Of a DNA stretch of 64,000 nucleotides, positions 54,001 through 62,888 are shown in pieces; the first letter of the stretch is position 1; each line of letters opens with the position of its first letter. This stretch comes from Haliclona indistincta. Taxonomy: Eukaryota > Porifera > Demospongiae > Haplosclerida > Chalinidae. The DNA is taken from contig OZ024785.1 in NCBI GenBank assembly GCA_964017065.1, forward strand, positions 12,417,086 through 12,481,085. The letters are read 5' to 3'. Under the pieces are notes generated by a model that did no database searches, was not told the origin of the DNA, and was given only the letters and a program-made list of their open reading frames with translations. Made by a program: the position numbers and the translations under genes.

Positions 54001-54172
54001 CATTAAGTACCACTTTGTACGAGAACAAGTGAACAGCAATAACATCATGCTAAAGTACTGTCGAACAAGTGAAATGATCGCAGACATGCTGACTAAAGGA
54101 TTGGGAAGAGTACAGTTTGAAAAACTGAGAAGAATGGCAGGTGTGCTACCACTGATTAACAGTCACAAGTGA
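50972..54172 (+). CDS. pol: Copia pol: protease, integrase, reverse transcriptase, RNase H
   Basis: 1066 codons; the Met at 50972 is just the first in frame, because the frame continues upstream from gag. Protease active site DSGA at residues 38-41. Integrase zinc finger H177, H182, C211, C214. Integrase catalytic D241, D304, E340. A conserved SLYGLKQAPRCWN block at 698-710 and reverse transcriptase YVDD at 745-748. RNase H SDADW (912-916) and STAEAEY (951-957), then HFVRE (1014-1018) near the end. No stop or missing catalytic residue was seen. Product would act in cytoplasmic virus-like particles and the nucleus. Confidence 0.93.
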   Translation: MHQTRAEHSDSDLSDVGLITCTALAALGSNESNEWIIDSGATCHICNDKSLFTDIHRLKKPQDITLGDGHTLNAGEVGDVTLKLVLENGKTRRCQLHDVLYVPKLSYNLLSVAKVTEAGKKVKFYSDSCHILDRSNKTIAFGTRRGKLYYLKCEKVKDNQVYVSDARLSESKEFVWHRRLGHLNERSLNTMASKHLVYDFDYHTSKPMPFCKSCVEGKLHRTPFKKGRRRAEKPLGLIHSDVCGPIGTQSLSGKKYFVTFTDDMTHYSWVYFLKSKSEVYSKFLEWKASVERISDHQVKILRTDNGGEYTSREFSDHLKANGIKHELTVAKNPEQNGVGERLNRTLVESIRSMLSDAQLPEKFWAEAMLTAVFLKNRSSTSTVAGMTPYEAWNGCKPSLKELRVFGCSAYAHIPKDERKKLNPKAKQCIFLGYGEATKGYRLYDPDKRRVFYSRDVVFNENSLGAKREQSSMNTSQPLIHLDLDMERPESEDDTHCETDKEEEPAENEQEMNTEPAENSPPVLRRSQRVSNRPDFYGTWVNTVKQEDSDPITVQEAMSSPDQKLWKEAMKKEMESIETNEVWKLVKLPKGKKAIGCKWVFKRKTGPDGSVTRHKARLVAKGCSQQYGTDYDETFSPVARFESLRTLLALAAQDDLSVHQMDVTTAFLNGELEEEVYMAQPEEFAVPGKEHLVCQLKHSLYGLKQAPRCWNSVLDKVLKEIGFVQSASDPCIYIARDGEPFLIGVYVDDMLLAGKSEKCIDEIKSTLSKRFDMKDLGELNHFLGVQVEQNHKNGTIWVGQPLYTEEVLKRFGMENCKQVATPVEAGVKLQKGTEDSERVDKSHYQSVVGSLLYLSTRTRPDIAFAVGLAARFCSDPTSQHLTAVKRILRYLQGTTHHGLLFRRSKSSEIVGYSDADWGGDRDDSKSTSGYMFQIGGTAISWQSKKQSCVALSTAEAEYVALSTAAQEAVWLKHLNYDLTGAVAPIMINEDNQSAIAIAKNPQFHGRVKHISIKYHFVREQVNSNNIMLKYCRTSEMIADMLTKGLGRVQFEKLRRMAGVLPLINSHK

Positions 54173-54179
54173 GAAGGAG
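54171..54179 (+). other. Copia polypurine tract
   Basis: GAGAAGGAG directly before the 3' LTR, overlapping the pol stop codon. Expected primer for plus-strand DNA synthesis. Confidence 0.75.
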
Positions 54180-54505
54180 TGTTGAAGATAGACACTTTAG
54201 ACTGTTGGACATAGATAGATAGGTGTTGTGTTAATTTTTGCCTGTTGTATGTGTTTGTTCCTGTCTATGTCAGCGTTTCTATTCACTATTCATGTATTCA
54301 GTTTTGTGTATAGTCAGCAACTCTTTATGTCATGTCAGCCTTTTCCTTTCTTCTTGTAATCTGCTGTGCTAGCCGTTTTTATCTATTTAAGTCTTTGTAT
54401 CATGCAGTTAGTTCAGTTGTTGTTGTAGTTGTTGTTGCTATATAGTCATTGTTCCAAGTGCTAGTCAGTATACCGTCAGACGTACTCGCTCTGCGAATCT
54501 TAACA
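54180..54505 (+). repeat. Copia 3' LTR, 326 bp
   Basis: Same length as the 5' LTR with one substitution. Followed by the CATAG target copy at 54506-54510, after which the host gene sequence resumes (TCCTGTGTCGCTACTCC). Confidence 0.92.
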
Positions 54506-55065
54506 CATAGTCCTGTGTCGCTACTCCACATGGCTGTCCAACAAGATTGGAAGCAATGTAGTGCAGGTACTTGCTACTCTCATCTTGCTCTCATTTACAA
54601 AGATCTTCCGGACAGTTGTGCTTGTTATAAAGTTTATAACTTTGACCTGTGCCAATAAATTAGTCATGAATGAGCTTGTATGGTATATGGATGGTAATGT
54701 TCGATACTTATCACAATGGCATGCTGTACTGTTAGCAGCAGCTGTCTTGTTTCTGCTTCTTGCTGCTCCCTACACTCTTGCTCTACTGTTTGATCCTGTG
54801 ATTGAGAAATATTTTACTAAAAGTACGTTCTTTGCTGATCGTTGGATCAAGTTTAAACCTCTCATTGATGCCTACCATGGACCTTACAAAGACAACTGTA
54901 GGTTTTGGACTGGTCTATTGCTTCTAATTCGCATGTCATTTACATTTATCTCTTTTCATTTGGATGTGCTCGGTACTCTTATCTTTATAACAACTAGCAC
55001 CATCATGCTTTTATCTTTGATGGTCATTTTTGAAGGAGTTTATCAGAAAAGATACATAAACAACT

Positions 55066-55600
55066 TGACAACAGAAAGAACTGTGGTGCATTACATGTAG
55101 CTGCCGTCCAGATATATTCGATATGACCCTGCATACATGCTCAGAGAACTATATTGTCACTTCTGAGTAATAAGCAATCATAGTAACGTCCTGGATCACC
55201 ATTCACAAAGAATAATGCATCTGAGATGCATGCAATCATACCAGTTATAAGACCGCCTGAGTTGCAAAACGGTCTATAATGGTAACACAACACGATTGCC
55301 TCGGTAGCATGCATCCTGTATCAGTAGTGACTGTACAGGACTTTATGCAGACTCTCAGTCAATAGCATACAAGCCAGTACGACAGGTACCGAGTCAATCA
55401 TGTTTTACCATTCTGTGTTACCTCCTTGTTGGTGGGCATTTCTTGACTGCAACCTACATTCTTTTCATTTCGTTAAAAATCTTTTTAATTTTCCAGGAGT
55501 ACAAGTTAAAAGCACACATAAAGAAAGACCATCAGCAACATATACACAAACAACTAAGCTTACAATTCAAACACACTACTGACAATTTGACATAATATGG
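55066..55600. other. Spacer with a decayed foldback element
   Basis: Collinear with 63500-63950. Inverted arms at 55280-55305 and 55387-55410 (TAACACAACACGATTGCCTC and its counterpart) relate this to the perfect foldback at 20098. The stretch ending TTTTTAATTTTCCAGG resembles the outer arm of that foldback. No gene seen. Confidence 0.5.
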
Positions 55601-57355
55601 TTATGATGCAGTCAGTCCTGATAGGATTGCTCTGCGCTCTTGCATGTACTCCTCCTCCTGGTCTAACCACTTGTCATGAGTGTCCTCAATCATCCCCTGC
55701 ACATTGACTATCTCGTCTCGTTGTCGGTAGCGGTAACGTCTGGACACACATGAGAACAGCACCAGAGACACCAGGATCAGAAACGCCTTCACTCCCTCGA
55801 AAATTAGCCAAGAGGTCTTTTCGATAAGAAGAGTGTCTACCAAACCTACTGGTAGGTACCTGATGCTAAAGGTGGCATACCACAGACCAATGAGCAGTCC
55901 CTGGGTAGTGCGAGGAGCCTGGGCACAGATGAACTCAAATACTGTCATGGAGACAAGCAGAGAAGAGAGACCATTGAGGAGCTGAGGAATGATGAACCAC
56001 AGGTAGGTGTTGTCGACTGGGTTGTCTGCTGATTTACACGTGGTGTAATTGAATACATGTTCAGATCGAATTTTATAGCAGACATCATCAGGGCTATAGT
56101 GATAATATGGACCATTTAAAACACAGGATACATAGTTGTGCTCTGACCAGTACTTGCTGTCATGGTTGATCACTACTATTATGTACAAGACAACTTGTAC
56201 TAGTGAGAGGTACAGACCAATCCACATTTTAGTGAGCATTCGAACTTTCTTGATGTAGCGACTACATTTGTTGATGATCAGTCGATACAGTGGAATACCA
56301 ACCACTACAACAAGAGTGCTGATGTGGAGTGGATTGAGCACAATTAGTAGCAGTACTGGTATGAAGGACAGCTAGTCCTCTGGAGCTGATACGGAGCAGA
56401 GTAGCCATCTCCAGCTAGATGGTATCCAAACAGACACAGGAGAAGAGGCAGGACGCGTAGGAATGTCTTAGTGTCCTCCACCTCCTCATTGGTAAATGGT
56501 CCTCCATATTTGTTCTTACCCAGGTCTATACGGCGTGGAATATCCTCCTCCCAGTAGGTGAAGGCACTACGATGCTGAGGGACCAGGGACCTTGTGGTTC
56601 CAAGAATACTTGAGCACTTTGTAGATATTCTTCAATGGGTTGAGACCTGCTCTCAGAGTGTACAAGTGACTCTTTGATTTATAAAGGAGCACTAAACTGC
56701 TTATAGCAGCTAGACAAACTGTGGCTGCAGCTGAGATAAGCAAAATATTTTTTATGAAGTGTTTATATAAGTTTGAATTCACACTAGCTTTTAATGTTTC
56801 TGAGCCAATTATAAGATTTGTTGCTATGAATTGCACTGTATTGTGAGTCCAGTAGTACCAGTGGATGAAGGCAATCAGTTTTGGTGTAGGAGCCTCTAGT
56901 AGTTGATCCAGTCCAAATTGAATGGCATTAGCTTCAAACAGTCCAATACCAGTTGTGATCATAGTTATTAGTGGTATTGCAAGAATTGACAGTGAAGTGT
57001 TTGTAATACTCTTGCTGTCCGCACTAAACAGTGCTCTATTTTCTAATGCTTCAGTGAGACTGCAAAGAGTAGCTATAAGTAGTAGTAGCACTGTGATAGA
57101 GGTTCCAACTATCAGGAATATGAAGGAACATTTGAGAGTTCGATACCTGTTGAGACAGACATCAGCTATGTAGCCAAGGAGAGGGTAGCTGAGAAACAGT
57201 ACACCCAGAATAATGATGGTGGCAAATTTGTTGGTGGATCGTTCGTGTTGTTCCAAATGAATGGTTCTTGCTAGGTTCGATAGTTGAATAGTGATAGAGC
57301 AAATGATGACTACCACATGACCTGGTAAGAAAGTACGACGAGCTGGCTGAGTCAT
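55601..57355 (-). pseudogene. POT/SLC15-like transporter 9, two frameshifts
   Basis: The 5' part (57355-56567, 262 codons from MTQPARRTFLPGH) stops soon after a 7-bp tandem duplication near 56579-56592 (GGGACCA/GGGACC). The 3' part (56341-55601, 246 codons) is back in the original frame because a 1-bp deletion near 56360 compensates. The 220 bp between, which encode the conserved cytosolic loop end and span 7, are out of frame. The loops are distinctive (TEALENRALFSADSKSITN; YVSCVLNGPYYHYSPDDVC with an N-Y-T sequon further on). An assembly error cannot be excluded, but two independent indels make a pseudogene more likely. Confidence 0.75.
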
Positions 57356-58121
57356 GGCACTGGTGTACGCAATAGTTTTCTCAAATCAGTGTTTTTGTAT
57401 ACTTAATGCTTTCAAAGTTATCTTTGTATAGTTGATGTTGATGTAACAGTTTTGATAATCAACCGGCATTTAAACCACTAGACAGTGTTGTGTGCATAAA
57501 CAAGATGAAACACTAGTGAATTACTATGAGACACTCTAGTAACATAGTTTGTTACATTAGAGGCTTAGGTTACCATTGGTTTGGCAACTTACTGCAATCC
57601 TCCATTTGTTATTTGTGTAGGGACTAGTCGTGTGCATTGGATGCAACTATTGCACATTTTAACTTACCTTATTAGGCAAAGTAAAAGTAACGGTGAGTTC
57701 TTGGTATTTTATTTGTTATGAGACTACTTTCAAAGTTTCCTTTCAAGACCACTTTCAGTGTCCTACTCGGATGATATCTACAGCCGTTGTTCTATACTAA
57801 TTATATTCATAAGTGCGTGGACGAAATTGTACCCGTCACTTTATCTGCTTTAAACTCTTTTTTTTGCATTCCAGTTGTTTAAAACAATTCCTATCAGTGA
57901 ACTGTGGTGATTTGCACTACCAACGTTTGTTACACAGTATTTTTTGTTATAAGTTCATTCATCTTTCGTTACTGTAGCGATAGCAGTAGTATACATTAAA
58001 AGTCCAGAAACACTTACATTATTGTTCACAATTCCAGAGCATCATCAAGAATGCCTTTATCATGATCATCTTTCTTCTAGTCTCTGCATTTTTGATTATA
58101 TTTCAGTTTAAGAAAGGATGT
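57356..58121. other. 5' flank of transporter 9, no gene seen
   Basis: No counterpart elsewhere in the window was noticed. It ends abruptly at the second duplication breakpoint. Confidence 0.4.
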
Positions 58122-58138
58122 CGAGCTGGCTGAGTCAT
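58122..58138 (-). pseudogene. 17-bp start-codon stub of a POT-like transporter
   Basis: ATG at 58138 plus the following codons MTQPA(R) match the transporter genes, then similarity ends. From 58139 upward the sequence is the transporter 8 type 5' flank (compare 45822 onward). It marks the left end of unit D and breaks within two bases of the stub at 18762. Confidence 0.75.
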
Positions 58139-59267
58139 GGCACTGGTTGTTAGGTATGTCTTTATTTCAAAACTGAAAGTTAAAAATCCATAATCAACCA
58201 CTCTGTTTATTCAACTGTGCTTTTTGTGGTGGTACTAATTTTTAACCTTCTGGATGCTGACCAGTTTTTTCATCTTGTGTGGGTTTTGTGTAATTCAGTA
58301 ACTTGTAGCACCATGCCGTGTAGTCTTTGCATTTGTAAACCTAAACATGTATCATTTAATTGTATTGGAATGGAGCTGGGGTTGTGAGCTCAATGAATAC
58401 TAAAATGCATGCAACAGTGGATTAATGCAAAGGAATGGCTACCATTGCATTGACTGCAATGGCTGCTAGTTGATAGCTCTAGTTTTTTAAGGCTATTTTT
58501 AACTGCACCTTCAATAATGCACTTTTCTTTAACTTCAAAACTTTCAAAATTTAGGACTTCTGAAGTATGTACAGTGCTTCCTGTCTAAACATTCAAATTT
58601 ACCACATTTCACCTACATGAAATGTTTTTGCTCATAAAAACTAAACAATAGATGTCACAGTTATATGATTTGGTCAGAGAGTTGATACATCCGTCTAGAG
58701 CATGTGTGTATAGTTAGGAACACATGCCTTATTTCATCTCGAAGATATCAGCAGTTCAGTGACAGTTATTGCTTTTTATATTAGTCAACATAGCTTAGTG
58801 TGGTCTAATTCATATTAGTGATCATTTGAACCACACAAGTTTTCATAAACACTTAAGTGAAAGTAAATTTATAAAGAAGATTGTTTTCAATAACTATGTG
58901 CTTGCTCGTTTCACTGAACCTCTCATTTAGTCTCACAAAACTACACATGTGATAATGCTTCAGTACAACAGCTTGTACATTGTTAAATTAGTTCATGAAT
59001 CTTCTGTTGCTACTATCTATGGTGATCCTGTTTCATAGCACTGCTGCTTGTGTTCCACATTAATAGTATCTCTCTTTCTACTAAGGTATTTCACCTTTAG
59101 TGCTTCATGTATAGTCAGTGTGATAGTTATTGACTTTAATTTTATTGAGTTTGCACAATAATTATGTAGCTACAAATTCATATTGTTTACAAAATTGTTT
59201 CCATGGACACATAACATGAGTCACGTGTGTATTGGAAGTACATGAGTAAGTACATGTTTTGAGCTCT
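58139..59267. other. Upstream region of the intact beta-helix gene
   Basis: Collinear with 45822-47800 but without the piggyBac-like MITE and with a different 58570-58790 block. No gene seen. Confidence 0.45.
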
Positions 59268-59275
59268 TATATAAA
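59268..59275 (+). promoter_or_regulatory. TATA box of the beta-helix membrane protein gene
   Basis: TATATAAA 48 bp before the ATG at 59316, implying a very short 5' leader. Conserved in the pseudogene copy. Confidence 0.6.
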
Positions 59276-59315
59276 TGTGCACATTATAAGCACTCGGCTT
59301 CACAACTTAGCAAGC

Positions 59316-62300
59316 ATGTCAAATGCCAAGATTATCTTCTTGCTTAGCATTTCTTGTCTCTGTTCAGCAAGAGATGTCTACATTCAGCTGGCTGAAGGTG
59401 AGCACAGTCCTGGTACTCCTTGTTACAACATTAATGAATTGGGAAGGTTGGCTGATAATTTTTCCAATTCTTCTGGCTTGGTTGTTCATTTCTTGGAGGG
59501 AACTCACTTGTTGGATCTTCAAGAACTAGTGGTGTTCACGAACTTGACTAATGCTTTGTTTGAAGGTGATGGGAGAATGGAGCAGGGCTTTCATGAGACT
59601 GTCTGGCAGTCTACAGTGGTCATCAAATGTAACTCCAGTACTGGTATTGCTTTTGTTAATAGCTCCAACATCACCTTTAGGTACATCACCATCACTAACT
59701 GTGGAGCTGACATGACCAGCTTCTGTCAGACTAAAGTGGTTTGTAGCAGCAGCAGCAGTCTTGGCTTCTTTAAGATAGACCACAATATCTTAGTTGATCA
59801 TGTTTCTATTCAGAATGGGACAGGTAATGGTCTTCTGATTGAAACTGATGGAGTTGATCTGATAATCACTGATTCTTCATTTGCACAAAATTACATTTAT
59901 GGCGATGTCAATGCAAACTTTGATATCTACGCTGGCAGCAATGTTGCTATCTTCTATATTGATCCACTTTCTTGTGATTCTCGAAGTCATGCTTACAATT
60001 CGCACGTTTTGAGTACAAACGTATCCTTCACAGATAGTGAGTTTAAAAGAATGGAGGGTATTTCGGTTGTTATGTTGCAGAGATCATACAGGGTTAGCAT
60101 TTTACTAGATTCCATTAGAGCATATGGCAACAAAGGGTTTGGGAATATTTATATTGCTGCTGTAGAACACGATATATCCACTTTTAATGTAGTTTTCAAC
60201 AATTCGCTTATTTTCGGTGGAAATACTACTGGATATCCTTTCATAGTCACCTCTATTCAACCTCTGTGCAAACATTGCCCAGTTTCTAAGGATGCTTTAC
60301 TTAACTCCACCATTGCTATTGTCAACAGTAGGTTCGTTTACAACATCAACAGTAAAGGTGCAGTTGTATCAATTAGTGCCACTGGTATTACGTTCACAAA
60401 AAGAACAATAATACAATCCACTGAATTTTCTCACAATATTGGATATGTGGTAGATTTGAAACTTTTCTCCTATCAATATCTAACTCAATTTTATGGTACA
60501 TTTGACAATGTTATTGCCTACAACAACAGTTGGCCATACTATGATGATGAGCCAGTAGTAACAGTTATATATGCAGTATGTGTCACTAGTCTAGTGTTAA
60601 ACAATGTGAATATCACTAACAATAATTTGACCGGACTCTATGCCTATCACACTACCATACTAGTGAATGGCACGTCAGTATTCCACAACAACACTGGTAT
60701 TGATGGAGGTGGACTGGCCATGTATGAAAACTCTTATCTTGTGTTTTTAGAAAATTCTACTCTCTATTTCACTAATAACAAAGCCAGGTCGAGAGGAGGA
60801 GCTATATTTGTTGATCCTCAGCGTGAATTAGGTCCATGTTTCTTCCAATACTCTAATGAATCACTTATTCATTCAATAAATGTAAAAATGTCTGGAAATG
60901 AAGCTGATACAGCAGGCACTGTGCTGTTTGGAACCAATATACTCAAATGCTATTTATTTCTTCGCTATCTAACATTTGGTTTTGAAAGCTTTAAGAAAAT
61001 ATTTGACTATTCAGCACAGACTGGTCCCTCAGTAATATCATCAGAACCTACTGATGTCTGCTTCTGTGATGACAACAACACAATAAACTGCTCTCAGACA
61101 CAGCTAACAATGACAGCTTATCCAGGAGAAGAGATCAATATCTCTTTTCTCACCGTAGGACAATTAAACGGAATTGCACCCGGATTTCTTCTAATACGAC
61201 CTTTTGAAAATAAACATAGATTTGGTTCTGGTTTGAAGGTACTCACTACTCCTATGAACTGCACTAATTTCGTATTTGAACCAGTACATAATTCCTATGC
61301 TCTGAGTGTGTTGCATAGTAAATCATATAAAGTATTGAAGATATCGTCTCTTGACTGTCCACTTGGCTTTGAAGTATCGAATAGAACTAGATCCTGTAGC
61401 TGTGAGGAGCTCAAGGTTGCATCTACTGCTGTCACATGTGATTCTACTACTAACACAATATCTCGTCAAGGAGATATCTGGATCGGTAATATCAGTGATT
61501 GTGTAGTCGTGCAAAGTCCATGTCCTTTTGACTACTGCAACATAGCACAGGCCAATTTCTCTCTCATTAATTCTGATGCACAGTGTGCTCTCAACAGGAC
61601 TGGACTATTGTGTGGCAAGTGTCAGAATGGACTCAGCCTTGCTCTGGGATCCAACAACTGTATTCAATGTCCTCAATTCTCGTATCTTGCTCTGATCATT
61701 CCCTTTACAGCTGCTGGATTTGGTTTGGTAGCTCTTCTGATGGTTTTGAACTTGACAGTCTCCGTTGGTACCATCAATGGGCTCATATTTTATGCTAATC
61801 TTGTGAAAATAAGTGAGAGCACTGGTATCTTCTTTCCTAATGGTCCTATTCCAGTACTGAGTCAGTTCATTGCTTGGCTCAGTCTTGACTTCGGTATTGA
61901 AACATGCTTTTACCACGGCATGACAGCCTATGCCAAGATGTGGCTGCAGTTTGTGTTCCCTCTCTACATATGGTTCATCATAGCCACCATCATAGTCCTG
62001 TGTCGCTACTCCACATGGCTGTCCAACAAGATTGGAAGCAATGTAGTGCAGGTACTTGCTACTCTCATCTTGGTCTCATTTACAAAGATCTTCCGGACAG
62101 TTGTGCTTGTTGTAAAGTTTATAACTTTGACCTGTGCCAATAAAGTAGTCATCAATGAGCTTGTATGGTGTATGGACGGTAATGTTCGATACTTATCACA
62201 ATGGCATGCTGTACTGTTAGCAGCAGCTGTCTTGTTTCTGCTTCTTGCCGCTCCCTACACACTTGCTCTGCTGTTTGATCCTGTGATTGAGAAATATTTT

Positions 62301-62888
62301 ACTAAAAGTACATTCTTTGCTGATCGTTGGATCAAGTTTAAACCTCTCGTTGATGCCTACCATGGACCTTATAAAGACAACTGTAGGTTTTGGACTGGTC
62401 TATTGCTTCTTATTCGCATGTCATTTACATCTATCTCTTTTCATTTGGATGTGCTCGGTACTCTTATCTTTATAACAACTAGCACCATCATGCTTTTATC
62501 TTTGATGGTCATTTTTGAAGGAGTGTATCAGAAAAGATACCTAAACAACTTGGAATGTCTGTCATATTTCAATCTTGGTTTACTGTCTGCTCTCGCTGCA
62601 GTGTATCAGAACCATGAGCATCAAAAGCAGTTAGTCACTATCATTAGTGTAAGCATTGCTCTAGTTTCATTTGGTGGAATTGTTATGTTTCATGTCCTGC
62701 TTCGTCTGAGTCACACCAAATGTTTTAACAAGATATTTAGCAAGAGGTTTGCTTGTTATGGAAGTAGGGAAGAATCGATGAGTTTGTTAGGCAGCATGGC
62801 TGAGCAACATGTGCAGCAACCTACTGTGTCTGAAGTGTGTCTTAAGAGGGAATCTTTGATTTATTCTCAAACAGACAACTCGTACTGA
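59316..62888 (+). CDS. Secreted-type beta-helix plus Cys-rich plus multi-span membrane protein
   Basis: 1190 residues, one exon. The frame is open 19 codons further up but only from a TTG inside the TATA region, so the ATG followed by a signal peptide (SNAKIIFLLSISCLCSA) was chosen. Residues about 20-570 are Asn/Ser/Thr-rich with short repeated hydrophobic strands and many N-glycosylation sequons (for example SSNITFRYITITNCG, NNVNITNNNLTGLY, DGGGLAMYENSYLVF), typical of a right-handed parallel beta-helix. Residues about 580-780 are Cys-rich (CFCDDNNTINC; LLCGKCQNGLSLALGSNNC; CIQC). From about 785 there are some eight membrane spans, then a cytosolic tail. Likely a cell-surface receptor or adhesion-type protein of a sponge-expanded family; no ligand or pathway can be named. 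The neighbouring copy at 47858 is dead. Confidence 0.75.
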   Translation: MSNAKIIFLLSISCLCSARDVYIQLAEGEHSPGTPCYNINELGRLADNFSNSSGLVVHFLEGTHLLDLQELVVFTNLTNALFEGDGRMEQGFHETVWQSTVVIKCNSSTGIAFVNSSNITFRYITITNCGADMTSFCQTKVVCSSSSSLGFFKIDHNILVDHVSIQNGTGNGLLIETDGVDLIITDSSFAQNYIYGDVNANFDIYAGSNVAIFYIDPLSCDSRSHAYNSHVLSTNVSFTDSEFKRMEGISVVMLQRSYRVSILLDSIRAYGNKGFGNIYIAAVEHDISTFNVVFNNSLIFGGNTTGYPFIVTSIQPLCKHCPVSKDALLNSTIAIVNSRFVYNINSKGAVVSISATGITFTKRTIIQSTEFSHNIGYVVDLKLFSYQYLTQFYGTFDNVIAYNNSWPYYDDEPVVTVIYAVCVTSLVLNNVNITNNNLTGLYAYHTTILVNGTSVFHNNTGIDGGGLAMYENSYLVFLENSTLYFTNNKARSRGGAIFVDPQRELGPCFFQYSNESLIHSINVKMSGNEADTAGTVLFGTNILKCYLFLRYLTFGFESFKKIFDYSAQTGPSVISSEPTDVCFCDDNNTINCSQTQLTMTAYPGEEINISFLTVGQLNGIAPGFLLIRPFENKHRFGSGLKVLTTPMNCTNFVFEPVHNSYALSVLHSKSYKVLKISSLDCPLGFEVSNRTRSCSCEELKVASTAVTCDSTTNTISRQGDIWIGNISDCVVVQSPCPFDYCNIAQANFSLINSDAQCALNRTGLLCGKCQNGLSLALGSNNCIQCPQFSYLALIIPFTAAGFGLVALLMVLNLTVSVGTINGLIFYANLVKISESTGIFFPNGPIPVLSQFIAWLSLDFGIETCFYHGMTAYAKMWLQFVFPLYIWFIIATIIVLCRYSTWLSNKIGSNVVQVLATLILVSFTKIFRTVVLVVKFITLTCANKVVINELVWCMDGNVRYLSQWHAVLLAAAVLFLLLAAPYTLALLFDPVIEKYFTKSTFFADRWIKFKPLVDAYHGPYKDNCRFWTGLLLLIRMSFTSISFHLDVLGTLIFITTSTIMLLSLMVIFEGVYQKRYLNNLECLSYFNLGLLSALAAVYQNHEHQKQLVTIISVSIALVSFGGIVMFHVLLRLSHTKCFNKIFSKRFACYGSREESMSLLGSMAEQHVQQPTVSEVCLKRESLIYSQTDNSY

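Larger units (their letters stand above)
49839..54505 (+). mobile_element. Ty1/copia LTR retrotransposon, 4667 bp
   Basis: Two 326-bp LTRs, primer binding site, gag, pol (protease, integrase, reverse transcriptase, RNase H), a purine tract and a CATAG target duplication are all present. The integrase-before-reverse-transcriptase order defines the copia type. Only one LTR difference was seen, so insertion is recent. A frameshift between gag and pol (near 50858) probably makes this copy non-autonomous. It sits in sense orientation inside the beta-helix pseudogene. Confidence 0.92.
47858..55065 (+). pseudogene. Broken copy of the beta-helix/multi-span membrane protein gene
   Basis: Homologous to 59316-62552. 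Visible lesions, in order: a 1-bp deletion near 48115; a 1-bp deletion near 48183; a 9-bp loss near 48205; about 907 bp of the beta-helix region replaced by 228 bp of MITE-like sequence (48553-48781); a CGA to TGA stop at about 49037; the copia insertion after 49838; and loss of the 3' end at 55065. The Cys-rich and membrane-span parts on both sides of the copia element are still highly similar to the intact copy (for example LLCGRCQDGLSLALGSNNC at about 49450). Confidence 0.85.

Noticed and set aside
59259..59315. Upstream extension of the beta-helix protein
   Set aside because: It begins at TTG inside the TATA-box region. The ATG at 59316 directly precedes a good signal peptide and is conserved in the other copy.
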